Below are positions 26,132 through 34,826 of a stretch of DNA of 64,000 nt, in pieces. The stretch comes from Microbispora catharanthi (GTDB lineage Bacteria > Actinomycetota > Actinomycetes > Streptosporangiales > Streptosporangiaceae). The DNA lies in NCBI RefSeq assembly GCF_006334915.2, contig NZ_VDMA02000012.1:1-64000 (forward strand), in the 5' to 3' direction. The translations under genes were made by a program, and so were the position numbers. Under the pieces are notes generated by a model. It did not search any database. It saw only the letters and a list, made by a program, of their open reading frames with translations, and was not told where the DNA came from. How positions within the stretch are numbered: the stretch's first letter is position 1; each line of letters opens with the position of its first letter.

Positions 26132-26641
26132 ATGACCGACACACGTATCGATCCCCCTGTCGTCGCGGGAGAGCGCGCGATGCTGCGCGCCTGGCTGGAC
26201 TGGCACCGTGAGACCCTCGCGGTGAAGTGTGAGGGCCTCACGGAGGAGCAGCTACGGCTGCGCTCCGTGCCGCCCTCCAGCATGTCGCTGCTCGGCCTTG
26301 TACGGCACATGGCCGATGTGGAGCGCTCCTGGTTCCGGCGGCGGCTGAACGGCGAGGACCTCGGCGGCATCTACTACAGCGACGACGACCCGGACGGCGA
26401 GTTCGACAACGTGGACACAGCGTCCGCCGAGGAGGCCTTCGCGACCTGGCACGCGGAGATCGAGCACGCGCGGGCGGCCGAGGAGGCCTGCGCCGACCTG
26501 GACGCGATGACGAAGACGGACCGCCAGGGCGTCCACTACTCGCTGCGCTGGATCATGTGCCACATGATCGAGGAGTACGCCCGCCACAACGGCCACGCCG
26601 ATCTGCTGCGCGAACGCATCGACGGGGCGACGGGCGAGTAG
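26132..26641 (+). CDS. DinB-family protein (DUF664)
   Basis: 169 residues forming the predicted DinB four-helix bundle. LGLVRHMADVERSWFRRRL gives one metal-ligand histidine, and MCHMIEEYARHNGHADLLRE the C-terminal pair; WHRETLAVKCEGLTEEQL is the usual N-terminal helix. Members are thought to be thiol-dependent (mycothiol or bacillithiol) transferases. The ATG at 26132 has no strong ribosome binding site. It is convergent with rip1, 19 bp apart. Confidence 0.88.
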   Translation: MTDTRIDPPVVAGERAMLRAWLDWHRETLAVKCEGLTEEQLRLRSVPPSSMSLLGLVRHMADVERSWFRRRLNGEDLGGIYYSDDDPDGEFDNVDTASAEEAFATWHAEIEHARAAEEACADLDAMTKTDRQGVHYSLRWIMCHMIEEYARHNGHADLLRERIDGATGE

Positions 26642-26659
26642 CCCCCTGCCCGGCGGGGC

Positions 26660-27964
26660 TCAGCCGGACAGGCGGACCGGGTTGACGAGGTCGGCGTAGA
26701 TGAGAAGGCCGCCCATGACGACCAGCAGGGCCGCCATGACGTACGTCAGCGGGAGCGCCTTGGCCACGTCCACGTAACCGGGGACGGGCCGGCGGCGCAC
26801 CCGCGCGAAGGCCCGCTTGACGCCCTCCCACAGCCCGCCGGCGATGTGACCGCCGTCCAGCGGCAGCAGCGGGATCAGGTTGAACATGCCCACGGCGAGG
26901 TTCAGCCCGGCCAGCAGGTTGATGAAGATTTCGATCTTGTTTTCGACCGAGAGGTCCGAGGCGGCGATCTCACCGCCGATGCGGCCGGCCCCGACGATGC
27001 CGATCGGCCCGTTCGGGTCGCGTTTCTCGCCCGAGAACGCGGCGTTCCACACGCCGACCATCTTCTTGGGGATGTTGACCATCGCGACGGCGGTGCGCTC
27101 GGTCAGGTCCCACATCTGCCCGACGACGTAGCCGGGGCCCTTCTTCTCGACGACGGCGGTCGGGCTCACGCCCAGGAAGCCGACGTTCTTCTCGACCTTG
27201 TCGGGATCGGTCAGCGAGGGCATGTCCTGCGCGATCAGGTCGACACTCACATCGGTCCGCTGCCCGCCCCGCTCGATGCCGAGCGTCGTCACCCCCGAGC
27301 CGTGCTCGCGGATCAGCCGCTGCGCGGCCTCCCAGTCGGCGACCGGCGCGCCGCCGACGGCGACGATGTGGTCGCCGGGCCGCAGACCGGCCTTGGCGGC
27401 GGGCGTCAGGGGATCGCTCGGCCGGCAGTCGCGGTGCTCCGCCTCGGCTGCGGGGATGGCGCACTTGGACACCGAGGACACGACCGGCGTCAGCTCACGG
27501 ACGCCGAAGCCCATCATCACGACCGCGAACAGCACGAACGCGAGCACGAAGTTCATCGCCGGGCCGCCGGCCATGATGATGACCTTCTGCCACCAGGGCT
27601 TGCGGTAGAAGACCCGGTCCTCGTCGCCCGGCCGGATCTCCTCGGACGCGACCGCCCGCGCGTTCTCGATCAGGCCCTGCCAGGGACCGGTGGAGACGCT
27701 GCGCAGCTTGCCGGGCGCGTCGGAGGGACGCGGCGGGAGCATGCCGATCATGCGGATGTAGCCGCCGAGCGGAACCCACTTCACGCCGTATTCGGTCTCG
27801 CCGCGCCTGCGGGACCACATCGTGGGCCCGAAGCCGACCATGTATTGGGTCACGCGGACGCCGAAGAGCTTGGCGGGCACGAGGTGGCCGATCTCGTGAA
27901 GCGCGATCGAGACCAGCAGACCGACGAAGAGGATCCCGAATCCGGCCACGAAGAGCCAGCTCAT
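26660..27964 (-). CDS. rip1: Rip1-type site-2 intramembrane metalloprotease (M50/RseP)
   Basis: 434 residues. The first membrane segment carries the zinc motif HEIGH (H23, E24, H27), a PDZ domain lies in the middle (AKAGLRPGDHIVAVGG), and the C-terminal membrane segments include NLIPLLPLDGGHI, the LDG motif that completes the active site. Homologues cut anti-sigma factors within the membrane in a stress cascade. The ATG at 27964 is chosen; the frame is open for 127 codons before it, without homology and antisense to the response regulator. In most actinomycetes rip1 lies between dxr and ispG; neither is here. Confidence 0.93.
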   Translation of the reverse strand: MSWLFVAGFGILFVGLLVSIALHEIGHLVPAKLFGVRVTQYMVGFGPTMWSRRRGETEYGVKWVPLGGYIRMIGMLPPRPSDAPGKLRSVSTGPWQGLIENARAVASEEIRPGDEDRVFYRKPWWQKVIIMAGGPAMNFVLAFVLFAVVMMGFGVRELTPVVSSVSKCAIPAAEAEHRDCRPSDPLTPAAKAGLRPGDHIVAVGGAPVADWEAAQRLIREHGSGVTTLGIERGGQRTDVSVDLIAQDMPSLTDPDKVEKNVGFLGVSPTAVVEKKGPGYVVGQMWDLTERTAVAMVNIPKKMVGVWNAAFSGEKRDPNGPIGIVGAGRIGGEIAASDLSVENKIEIFINLLAGLNLAVGMFNLIPLLPLDGGHIAGGLWEGVKRAFARVRRRPVPGYVDVAKALPLTYVMAALLVVMGGLLIYADLVNPVRLSG

Positions 27965-28154
27965 CAGCGCGTACCCCCGAATCGGAGAAGGTGCCCTGGC
28001 GGACGAAGCACCCTTCGAGCGTAGCCCACCCGCACGAGGGTGAAGACTTTTCCGGGACGGGTGCGGCTTGCCCATGTGTGACCGATTGGGGACACTTCGT
28101 TGACAGTACGCAATTGGTCGATCACCCTTTGAGAGACGTCCAGAGGGGAGAACC

Positions 28155-28760
28155 TTGATCCGGATCCTGGTGGCCGAACACCTTCCGTTGGTACGGCGAG
28201 GCCTGGTCGCGTCCCTCGACGGGGAGGACGACCTGCGGGTGGTCGCGGACGTCGGGTCGGGCGAGGACATCGTGCCCGCGGCCCTGGACGTGCGGCCGGA
28301 CGCCGCCGTCATCGACGCGGACCTGCCCGGAGTGGACGGGCTCACCGCGGCCGCGCGGCTGGGAGAGAAGGCGCCACGCTGCCGCGTGATGCTGCTGTCG
28401 GCGCAGCCCAGCCCGGGTCACTTCAAGCGGGCATTCGCGGCGGGCGTCCTCGGCTACCTGAGCATCGAGGTGGCCCCCGAGCATCTCGCCGACGGCATCC
28501 GCCGGATGGCCGCCGGGCGCCGGGTCGTCGACTCCGAGCTGGCGGTCGCCGCGCTGGAGGCCGCCGACTGCCCGCTGACGCCGAGGGAGCACGAGGTGCT
28601 GCGGCTCGCGGCGGGGGGCGGGCACTCGAAGGACATCGCCGCCGAGCTGGGCCTGTCCGTCGGCACCGTGCGCAACCACCTGTCGCGCATCCTCGTCAAG
28701 ACGGGAGCGCGCAACCGCGTCGACGCCGTGAGAATCGCCACCGACTCCGGCTGGCTGTAG
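28155..28760 (+). CDS. NarL/LuxR-type response regulator with atypical receiver
   Basis: 201 residues: a receiver domain (1-120) and a LuxR-type helix-turn-helix (about 140-195, LTPREHEVLRLAAGG...VGTVRNHLSRILVKTGARNR), closest in style to DesR. The phosphoacceptor D54 is present (VIDADLPG), but the acidic pair reads E8-H9 instead of an acidic pair and the conserved Lys is replaced by Ile (GYLSIEV). Phosphorylation may therefore be altered or lost. No histidine kinase is adjacent. The start is TTG at 28155 with AGAGGGGAG just upstream; TTGACA at 28100-28105 may be the -35. It is convergent with the SpoIIE gene. Confidence 0.9.
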   Translation: MIRILVAEHLPLVRRGLVASLDGEDDLRVVADVGSGEDIVPAALDVRPDAAVIDADLPGVDGLTAAARLGEKAPRCRVMLLSAQPSPGHFKRAFAAGVLGYLSIEVAPEHLADGIRRMAAGRRVVDSELAVAALEAADCPLTPREHEVLRLAAGGGHSKDIAAELGLSVGTVRNHLSRILVKTGARNRVDAVRIATDSGWL

Positions 28761-28764
28761 GAAC

Positions 28765-29877
28765 TCAGGGCCGCCAGATCAGGACGAGCGCGCAGTCGTC
28801 GTTGTGGCCGGATGACATCGACTGGACGAGCTGCCGGGCCTTGTCGCGGAATCCCGACGGCAGCAGCCGCTCGGCCTCGCCCAGCAACCGGTCGAGCCCG
28901 GCGTCGATGTCCCGGCCGGGCTGCTCGATCAGCCCGTCGGTGAACAGCATGAGCGCGTCGCCCTTGCGCAGCACCCCGCTGTCGGTCTCGCAGGCCAGGT
29001 CGGGCACCACCCCGAGCACGACGCCCTTCGCCGTGGAGACCCGCCACGTGCCCGACCCGGAGTCGAACCGGACCACGGGCGGGTGCCCGGCCGAAGTGAT
29101 CGTGTACTCCCCCGTGGACAGGTCGAGCTCCAGGTGGACGGCGGTGACGAACCCCTCGTCGCCGAGCTGGCGGTGCAGGTAGGAGTTGCACGCGACGAGG
29201 AAGTCGTCCACCGAGCCGAGCAGGCCGCCGAAGGTGCCCGACAGCATGAGCGCGCGGGTTCCCGCGTCCACTCCCTTGCCGGACACGTCGACGACCGCCA
29301 CCCGGACCCGGTCGCCCTCCCGCATCGAGACGACGAAGTCGCCGCCGAACGACGATCCCCCGGCCTGCTTCAGCACCACCTTGCCGCCCCAGTCCTTGGG
29401 CAGCGGCGGCAGCTCGCTCTGCCGCTTGAGCCGGTCGCGCAGCTCCAGCAGCATCGCGTCGCCGCGCAGGCCCTGGACGCCGAGCTTGCCCCGCGTCCGC
29501 GCCATCATCCAGGCCAGCGCGGCGGTGAAGGCCATCGTGATCAGCAGGCCGGGGCCGACGCTGAGCACTCCCCTGATCGGTCCCATGTACGCCAGGGACG
29601 CCACGACCACGCACAGCAGGATCGCGAGGCTGCGCAGCCGGAGCTGGAGGCCGCCGATCAGCGTGAAGAGGATCAGCAGCGAGGGCGAGAACCAGTACGG
29701 CGACACCTCCGCGTCGAGCACGCCGATCACGACGGTGAGCACGACGAGGGCGATGAGGAGGTACCGGTCCTTCGACCAAACCTTCCTGACAAAACGGACC
29801 AACGGCACCAGGAGTGGCACGCGCGCCAGGAGCGCGCGCAGCCGAGGAGGGATCAGCGGCGCCGGACGGGAAGTCAT
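28765..29877 (-). CDS. Membrane-bound SpoIIE-type PP2C phosphatase
   Basis: 370 residues. The first third has four or five hydrophobic segments (for example LLIALVVLTVVIGVL, and LAILLCVVVASLAYM); the remainder is a PPM/SpoIIE phosphatase with GGDFVVSM, VAVVDVSGKGVDAG, TSAGHPPVV and LMLFTDGLIEQPG, whose aspartates bind metals. It probably dephosphorylates an anti-anti-sigma factor in response to a membrane signal, by analogy with RsbU/SpoIIE. The start is ATG at 29877. It is convergent with the response regulator, with stops 4 bp apart. Confidence 0.9.
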   Translation of the reverse strand: MTSRPAPLIPPRLRALLARVPLLVPLVRFVRKVWSKDRYLLIALVVLTVVIGVLDAEVSPYWFSPSLLILFTLIGGLQLRLRSLAILLCVVVASLAYMGPIRGVLSVGPGLLITMAFTAALAWMMARTRGKLGVQGLRGDAMLLELRDRLKRQSELPPLPKDWGGKVVLKQAGGSSFGGDFVVSMREGDRVRVAVVDVSGKGVDAGTRALMLSGTFGGLLGSVDDFLVACNSYLHRQLGDEGFVTAVHLELDLSTGEYTITSAGHPPVVRFDSGSGTWRVSTAKGVVLGVVPDLACETDSGVLRKGDALMLFTDGLIEQPGRDIDAGLDRLLGEAERLLPSGFRDKARQLVQSMSSGHNDDCALVLIWRP

Positions 29878-29994
29878 GATGGCCTCGACTGTATCCGGCC
29901 ATCCCAGGTGGCGGCACCTGCTTGACCAACGTCTAGATCATCCGGCACGGATATTGGGTCGCCTCACCCGGCGGCCCGCTTCTACGGTGATCTG

Positions 29995-31224
29995 GTGAGC
30001 ATCACCGTTCGTCGCATCGGGGAATCCGAGTGGCCGGCCTTCGTCGCCGTCGACTACGAGGCGTTCAGCGCCACCTATCCCGTGGAGATGGCCGACCGCT
30101 GGCGCGAGGTCCTGGAGCTCGACCGCCTGCTGTCCGCCTTCGACGGCGATCTGATGGTCGGCTGCGCCGGCGCGCTGTCCTTCGAGATGACGGTCCCCGG
30201 CGGGCCGATCCCTGTGGCCGGCGTCACGTCGGTGGGCGTGCTCCCCTCGCATCGCCGCCGCGGCGTGCTGACCGCGCTGATGACCCGGCAGCTGCACGGC
30301 CTGCACGAGGACGGGCGTGAGGCCGTGGCCGCGCTCTACGCCAGCCAGGCGGGCATCTACGGGCGTTTCGGGTACGGCAGGGCCGCCGACACCTTGTCCT
30401 TCCGCATCCCCACCCACGGCTCGGCCTTCACGCGCTCGGCCCCCGCCGATCCCGCGCTGCGCCTGCGCGTGGCCGATCCCGCCGACGCGCTGCCCGGCCT
30501 TCGGCGGGTCTACGACGCCGTACGGCCCGGCCGTCCCGGCATGTACGCGAGGTCCGACGGGTTCTGGCGGACTGAGATCATCCCGGACACCGAGCACGAC
30601 CGGGGCGGGATGGGTCCGCTGCGCTGCCTGCTCGCGGAGGACGCGACGGGGGCGCGCGGCTACGCCCTGTTCCGGGCGAAGGCCGACTGGAACCAGCACG
30701 CCGTGCCGGACGGGGAGGTCCGGCTCCTGGAGCTGATGGCCTCCGATCCCGCGGCGTACGCGCTGGTCTGGCGCGGCGTCCTCGACCGGGACCTGTGCTC
30801 GGTCGTCCACGCCGGGCGGCGGCCGGTGGACGACCCGATCATGCACCTGCTGACCGAACCCCGGCAGCTCAACGCGGTCTGGTTCGACGACCTGTGGATC
30901 CGCCTGGTGGACGTGGACCGGGCCCTGGCCTCCCGCGCGTACGCGGCCCCGGCCGACCTGGTGCTGGAAGTCGAGGACGAGGTCTGCCCGTGGAACGCCG
31001 GCCGCCGGCGACTCGTCACCGACAAGGCGTCCTGCGAACCGACCGGCGCGCCCGCCGACCTCACGCTGCCGGTCGACGTGCTGGGCGCGGCGTACCTCGG
31101 CGGGCGGCCCCTGCGGGCGGCGGCGGACGCCGGGCTGGTGCGGGAGCACCGGCCGGGGGCCCTGCGCGAGCTGTCGGCCGCGATGGCGTGGGACCCGGCC
31201 CCCTGGGGCTGCCGGGTGTTCTGA
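29995..31224 (+). CDS. eis: Eis-like GNAT N-acetyltransferase
   Basis: 409 residues with the tripartite Eis architecture: an N-terminal GNAT domain (VTSVGVLPSHRRRGVLTALM as acetyl-CoA loop; AALYASQAGIYGRFGYG including the catalytic-region Tyr), a central second GNAT-like domain, and a C-terminal SCP2-like domain ending in Phe, whose carboxylate acts in catalysis in mycobacterial Eis. Homologues acetylate aminoglycosides at several positions, peptides or proteins; the physiological substrate here is unknown. The start is GTG at 29995. It is divergent from the SpoIIE gene, about 120 bp apart. Confidence 0.88.
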   Translation: MSITVRRIGESEWPAFVAVDYEAFSATYPVEMADRWREVLELDRLLSAFDGDLMVGCAGALSFEMTVPGGPIPVAGVTSVGVLPSHRRRGVLTALMTRQLHGLHEDGREAVAALYASQAGIYGRFGYGRAADTLSFRIPTHGSAFTRSAPADPALRLRVADPADALPGLRRVYDAVRPGRPGMYARSDGFWRTEIIPDTEHDRGGMGPLRCLLAEDATGARGYALFRAKADWNQHAVPDGEVRLLELMASDPAAYALVWRGVLDRDLCSVVHAGRRPVDDPIMHLLTEPRQLNAVWFDDLWIRLVDVDRALASRAYAAPADLVLEVEDEVCPWNAGRRRLVTDKASCEPTGAPADLTLPVDVLGAAYLGGRPLRAAADAGLVREHRPGALRELSAAMAWDPAPWGCRVF

Positions 31225-31278
31225 GACGCACCGCCGACAGCCGGGGCGCGGGCGTCGAAACCGCGTAGGCTTCGAGGC

Positions 31279-31440
31279 ATGGCGCTGCAGAGTTTGCAGA
31301 TCACCGCGATCACGGCCATGCGGGCCCGCGACGTGTCCCGGCCCACGTCCGAGCAGCAGGAGGCCGCCGACCAGCGGCCGCTGCGCGACGAGACGCCCCG
31401 GCGGGAGCCCCGCCGGGGCCGGGACAGGGACACCCACTAG
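31279..31440 (+). CDS. Small hypothetical protein (53 aa)
   Basis: Short frame beginning MALQSLQITAITAMRARDVS and ending in a strongly charged Arg/Glu/Asp tail. Third codon positions are almost all G or C and the frame closes just before the convergent rpiB gene. The phrase MRARDVSRPT recalls small uncharacterised actinobacterial proteins, from memory only. It has no clear ribosome binding site. It could be a chance frame in GC-rich DNA. Confidence 0.45.
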   Translation: MALQSLQITAITAMRARDVSRPTSEQQEAADQRPLRDETPRREPRRGRDRDTH

Positions 31441-31462
31441 CCAGAGGTACGGCCAGAGGTGC

Positions 31463-31933
31463 TCAGGCGGGCAGCGGCGGCAGTTCGCCCGTGGTCTCGT
31501 AGTCGGCGAGCTGGCGGATCCGCCGGGCGTGCCGCTCGGCCCCGGAGAACGGCGTGGCCAGGAAGAGGCCGACGAACCTGGCGGCCTCCTCCGGCGTGTG
31601 CTGGCGGGCGCCCAGGCTGATCACGTTGGCGTCGTTGTGCTCGCGGGCCAGCTTCGCCGTGTCCTCGTTCCAGGCTAGGGCCGCGCGCACCCCCCGCACC
31701 TTGTTGGCGGCGATCTGCTCGCCGTTCCCCGATCCGCCGATCACGACCCCGAGGCTGCCCGCGTCGCCGGCCACGCCCTGCGCGGCCCGCAGCACGAACG
31801 GCGGGTAGTCGTCCTCCGCGTCGTAGACGTGGGGACCGCAGTCCTCCACCTCGTGGCCCTGCTCCTTCAGCCAGGAGACCAGGTGATTCTTCAGCTCGTA
31901 GCCGGCATGGTCGGCACCGATGTAGACACGCAC
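31463..31933 (-). CDS. rpiB: Ribose-5-phosphate isomerase B
   Basis: 156 residues of the RpiB/LacAB family. The protein starts with VYIGADHAGYELK, then has the phosphate-binding VVIGGSGNGEQIAANKV and HNDANVISLGARQH. The catalytic residue position in GSGNG is Ser/Gly-type, as in actinobacterial RpiB, which interconverts ribulose-5-P and ribose-5-P in the pentose phosphate pathway. The start is GTG at 31933, without a Shine-Dalgarno. It is divergent from def. Confidence 0.93.
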   Translation of the reverse strand: MRVYIGADHAGYELKNHLVSWLKEQGHEVEDCGPHVYDAEDDYPPFVLRAAQGVAGDAGSLGVVIGGSGNGEQIAANKVRGVRAALAWNEDTAKLAREHNDANVISLGARQHTPEEAARFVGLFLATPFSGAERHARRIRQLADYETTGELPPLPA

Positions 31934-32040
31934 GGCACAAGTTTCCCAGAAAGCCTCTGGCGAAGACGACCCCGGGCTCCACTAAAGTAATAGCCAAGAC
32001 GGGCCTCCGTCCCTTACACCTCCGGCCTGACAGGAGTGTC

Positions 32041-32529
32041 ATGCGCGAGCTTCGTTATGTCGGCGACCCGGTCCTGCGCACCCCCGCGGAACCGGTGACG
32101 GACTTCGACCGCGAACTGCGCCGGCTGATCGACGAGATGTTCGCGGTCATGTACCAGGCCGACGGCGTCGGGCTCGCAGGGCCGCAGATCGGCGTGGGCC
32201 GGCGGCTGTTCGTCTACGACATCAGCAACCGCAAGGGCCACGTGATCAATCCGGAGCTGACGATCGACGACCCCGAGCAGGTCGTCGAGGAGGAGGGCTG
32301 CCTGTCGGTGCCCGGCAAGGAGACCGGCAAGCCGCTGTACGCCCCGACCGCCCGCGCCGCCGGAGTGACCGTGCGCGGGGTCGACAAGCTCGGCCGGCCC
32401 GTCATCGTCAAGGCCCGGGGCATGCTCGCCCGGTGCTTCCAGCACGAGTTCGACCACCTCGAGGGCACGCTGTACGTCGACCGGCTGGGCAAGGACGAGC
32501 GCCGCAAGATCCTCCTGCAGACGCCCTGA
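32041..32529 (+). CDS. def: Peptide deformylase
   Basis: 162 residues. All three deformylase motifs are intact: GVGLAGPQIG, EEGCLSVPG (Cys metal ligand) and QHEFDHLEG (two His ligands and the catalytic Glu). It removes the formyl group from nascent N-terminal methionine. The start ATG has AGGAG 5 nt upstream. It is convergent with the aldehyde dehydrogenase gene (4 bp gap), and is probably transcribed alone from the rpiB-def intergenic region. Confidence 0.96.
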   Translation: MRELRYVGDPVLRTPAEPVTDFDRELRRLIDEMFAVMYQADGVGLAGPQIGVGRRLFVYDISNRKGHVINPELTIDDPEQVVEEEGCLSVPGKETGKPLYAPTARAAGVTVRGVDKLGRPVIVKARGMLARCFQHEFDHLEGTLYVDRLGKDERRKILLQTP

Positions 32530-32533
32530 CGTC

Positions 32534-33949
32534 CTACAGCTGGATGGCCTTGACCTCCAGGAACTCGTCCAGGCCGAACTCGCCGAGCTCGCGGCCGATC
32601 CCGGAGTGCTTGTAGCCGCCGAACGGCGCCATCGTGTTGAACCGGCCGCCGTTGATCGCCACCTGCCCGGTGCGCAGGCGGCGCGCGACCGCGAGCGCCT
32701 TGTCCTCGGTGCCCGCCCACACCGCCCCCGACAGCCCGTACGGCGTGCCGTTGGCGATCTCGACGGCCTCGTTCTCCGACGCGAACGGGATGATCGACAG
32801 CACCGGGCCGAAGATCTCCTCCTGCTCGATCGACATGCCGGGCGAGACGCCCGCGAAGATCGCGGGCTCGACGTAGTAGCCCCGTTCCATGGGGTTGTCG
32901 GTCCCGCCGAGCACGAGGCGGGCGCCCTCCTCCTGGCCGCGGTTGATGTACCTGACGACCCGGTCGCGCTGGGCGGCGGACACCAGGGGCCCGAGGCGGG
33001 TGCCCTCGGCGAACGGGTCACCGGGGACGTAGGCGCCGGCCGCCTCCACGGCGAGCCGCACGGCGTCGTCGTACTGGTCCCAGTGGACGAGCATCCGGGT
33101 CAGCGCCGAGCAGGTCTGGCCCGCGTTGAGGTAGGCGCCCGCGACCCCGTTCTTCACCGCCTTCTCCAGGTCGGCGTCGGGGAGGATGATGTTCGCCGAC
33201 TTGCCGCCCAACTCCAGGGCCACCCGCTTGACCGTCTCGGCCGCGAGGGCCGCGACCCTGCGCCCGGCCCTGGTGGACCCGGTGAACGAGACCATGTCGA
33301 CGTCCGGATGGGCGGCGATGGCCTCGCCGACGACCGGCCCGTGGCCGCTGACCATGTTGAACACGCCGGGCGGCAGCCCGATCTCGTGGAAGATGTCGGC
33401 CAGCGCGTACGCCGCGAGCGGCGCGACCTCGCTCGGCTTGAGCACGACGGTGCAGCCGGCCGCGAGAGCCGGGGCCACCTTGCACACCACCTGGTGGAGC
33501 GGGTAGTTCCACGGCGTGATCGCGCCGACCACGCCGACGGGCTCCCGCACGATGAGCGAGTTGCCCACGCGGCCGCCGTCGAACTCGTACCGCTTGGCGA
33601 GGTCGGCGTAGGAGGCCAGCACCTCGGCGGGCATCAGCGTCTGCACCTTCAGCGCGAGCGTGAGCGGGGCGCCCATGTCGGTGGCGATCGTCGCCGCGAT
33701 CTCCTTGGCACGCTCCTGCAGCAGCCCGGCCGCCGCCCCCAGGAACGCGGCGCGTTCCGCCGGTTCCAGGGCCGACCATGCGGGGAAGGCGGCGCGGGCG
33801 GCGGCGACGGCGGACTCGACGTCGGCGGGCGCCCCTGCGGGCACCCGGTCCACGACCTCCTCGGTCGCGGGGTTGACGACGTCGACGGCCTCGCGGGAGG
33901 AGGACGGGACCCAGGCTCCGTTCACGTAGAGGTGACGCATGTCACTCAT
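32534..33949 (-). CDS. NAD(P)-dependent aldehyde dehydrogenase
   Basis: 471 residues of the ALDH superfamily. [10 protein letters not shown] and KPSEVAPLA form the cofactor site, [11 protein letters not shown] the nucleotide turn, ELGGKSANI supplies the general-base Glu, and [12 protein letters not shown] the catalytic Cys; the C-terminal [13 protein letters not shown] is typical. It oxidises an aldehyde to an acid; the substrate is not predictable. ATG at 33949 (or ATG at 33940, which has better spacing from AAGG) is the start. It follows the Rv2466c-like gene on the same strand, and a redox link between the two is possible but unproven. Confidence 0.93.
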   Translation of the reverse strand: MSDMRHLYVNGAWVPSSSREAVDVVNPATEEVVDRVPAGAPADVESAVAAARAAFPAWSALEPAERAAFLGAAAGLLQERAKEIAATIATDMGAPLTLALKVQTLMPAEVLASYADLAKRYEFDGGRVGNSLIVREPVGVVGAITPWNYPLHQVVCKVAPALAAGCTVVLKPSEVAPLAAYALADIFHEIGLPPGVFNMVSGHGPVVGEAIAAHPDVDMVSFTGSTRAGRRVAALAAETVKRVALELGGKSANIILPDADLEKAVKNGVAGAYLNAGQTCSALTRMLVHWDQYDDAVRLAVEAAGAYVPGDPFAEGTRLGPLVSAAQRDRVVRYINRGQEEGARLVLGGTDNPMERGYYVEPAIFAGVSPGMSIEQEEIFGPVLSIIPFASENEAVEIANGTPYGLSGAVWAGTEDKALAVARRLRTGQVAINGGRFNTMAPFGGYKHSGIGRELGEFGLDEFLEVKAIQL

Positions 33950-34035
33950 CCTTGCGCCTCCGCTGTCAGATGGCGAGCCTTCCAGCGGAAACCTTTCCGG
34001 TCGGTTCGCACGAGGGTGAAGGAGCCTGTGAAGTC

Positions 34036-34644
34036 TCAGGAGAAGATCGGGTCGCGGGTCCTCGACCTCTTCAGCTCGAAGAAGCCGTCGGTGCCGGCGA
34101 CGAGCAGGACGCCGTCCCACAGGCGCGCGGCGGCCTCGCCCCTGGGGATGGGCGACACGACGGGGCCGAAGAACGCCGCTCCCTCGACGGCGATGACAGG
34201 CGTGCCGACCTCCTGGCCGACCAGGTCGATGCCCTCGCCGTGCGAGCGCCGGATCGCCTCGTCGTACTCGTCCGAGTCGTGGGCGGCCACCAGCGCGGGG
34301 TCGAGCCCGGCGGCGGTGAGGGCCTCGGCGATCGTGTCCCGGTCGCGCTCGCGCCCCTCGTCGTGGAAGCGCCTGCCGATCTCGGTGTAGAGGTCGCCGA
34401 GGACCTCCTCGCCGTACTTGTCCGCGGCGGCGGCCAGCACCCGTACGGCGCCGAGCGTCTGCTTGACCCGCTCGCGGTAGTCGGCGGGGATGTCCTTGTC
34501 CTCGTTCAGCACCGCCAGGCTCATGATGTGCCAGCGCACGTCGACGGGACGGAGCGCGGCCACCTCGTGGATCCAGCGCGAAGTGATCCACGCCCAGGGG
34601 CAGGCGGGGTCGAACCAGAAATCGACAAGCTTTCGGTCGGACAC
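34036..34644 (-). CDS. Rv2466c-like mycothiol-dependent reductase (DsbA family)
   Basis: 202 residues that align along the whole length with mycobacterial Rv2466c from memory: [18 protein letters not shown] at the start, [11 protein letters not shown], then [24 protein letters not shown] and the ending [12 protein letters not shown]. Rv2466c is a mycothiol-dependent nitroreductase/disulfide reductase that activates the prodrug TP053. Here the active site is CPWA (C15 to A18), not CPWC, so only the attacking Cys remains and a monothiol mechanism is expected. The start is ATG at 34644. It precedes the aldehyde dehydrogenase. Confidence 0.88.
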   Translation of the reverse strand: MSDRKLVDFWFDPACPWAWITSRWIHEVAALRPVDVRWHIMSLAVLNEDKDIPADYRERVKQTLGAVRVLAAAADKYGEEVLGDLYTEIGRRFHDEGRERDRDTIAEALTAAGLDPALVAAHDSDEYDEAIRRSHGEGIDLVGQEVGTPVIAVEGAAFFGPVVSPIPRGEAAARLWDGVLLVAGTDGFFELKRSRTRDPIFS

Positions 34645-34826
34645 TGTGGCACCCTCTCGAACGGACTATGGTTCCCTCGGTCGTCAACCCGGGCAGGAAA
34701 TCTCCTATTCCAGGTAGGAGCGATCTCGAATCCGCCGTGTCGCCGCGGCGTGGCAGGATTCATGCAATCCCTGACGCGACGGGGCGGCGGGGATCGGGGG
34801 CGTTGATCATGCGATGAGGAGCGGGT

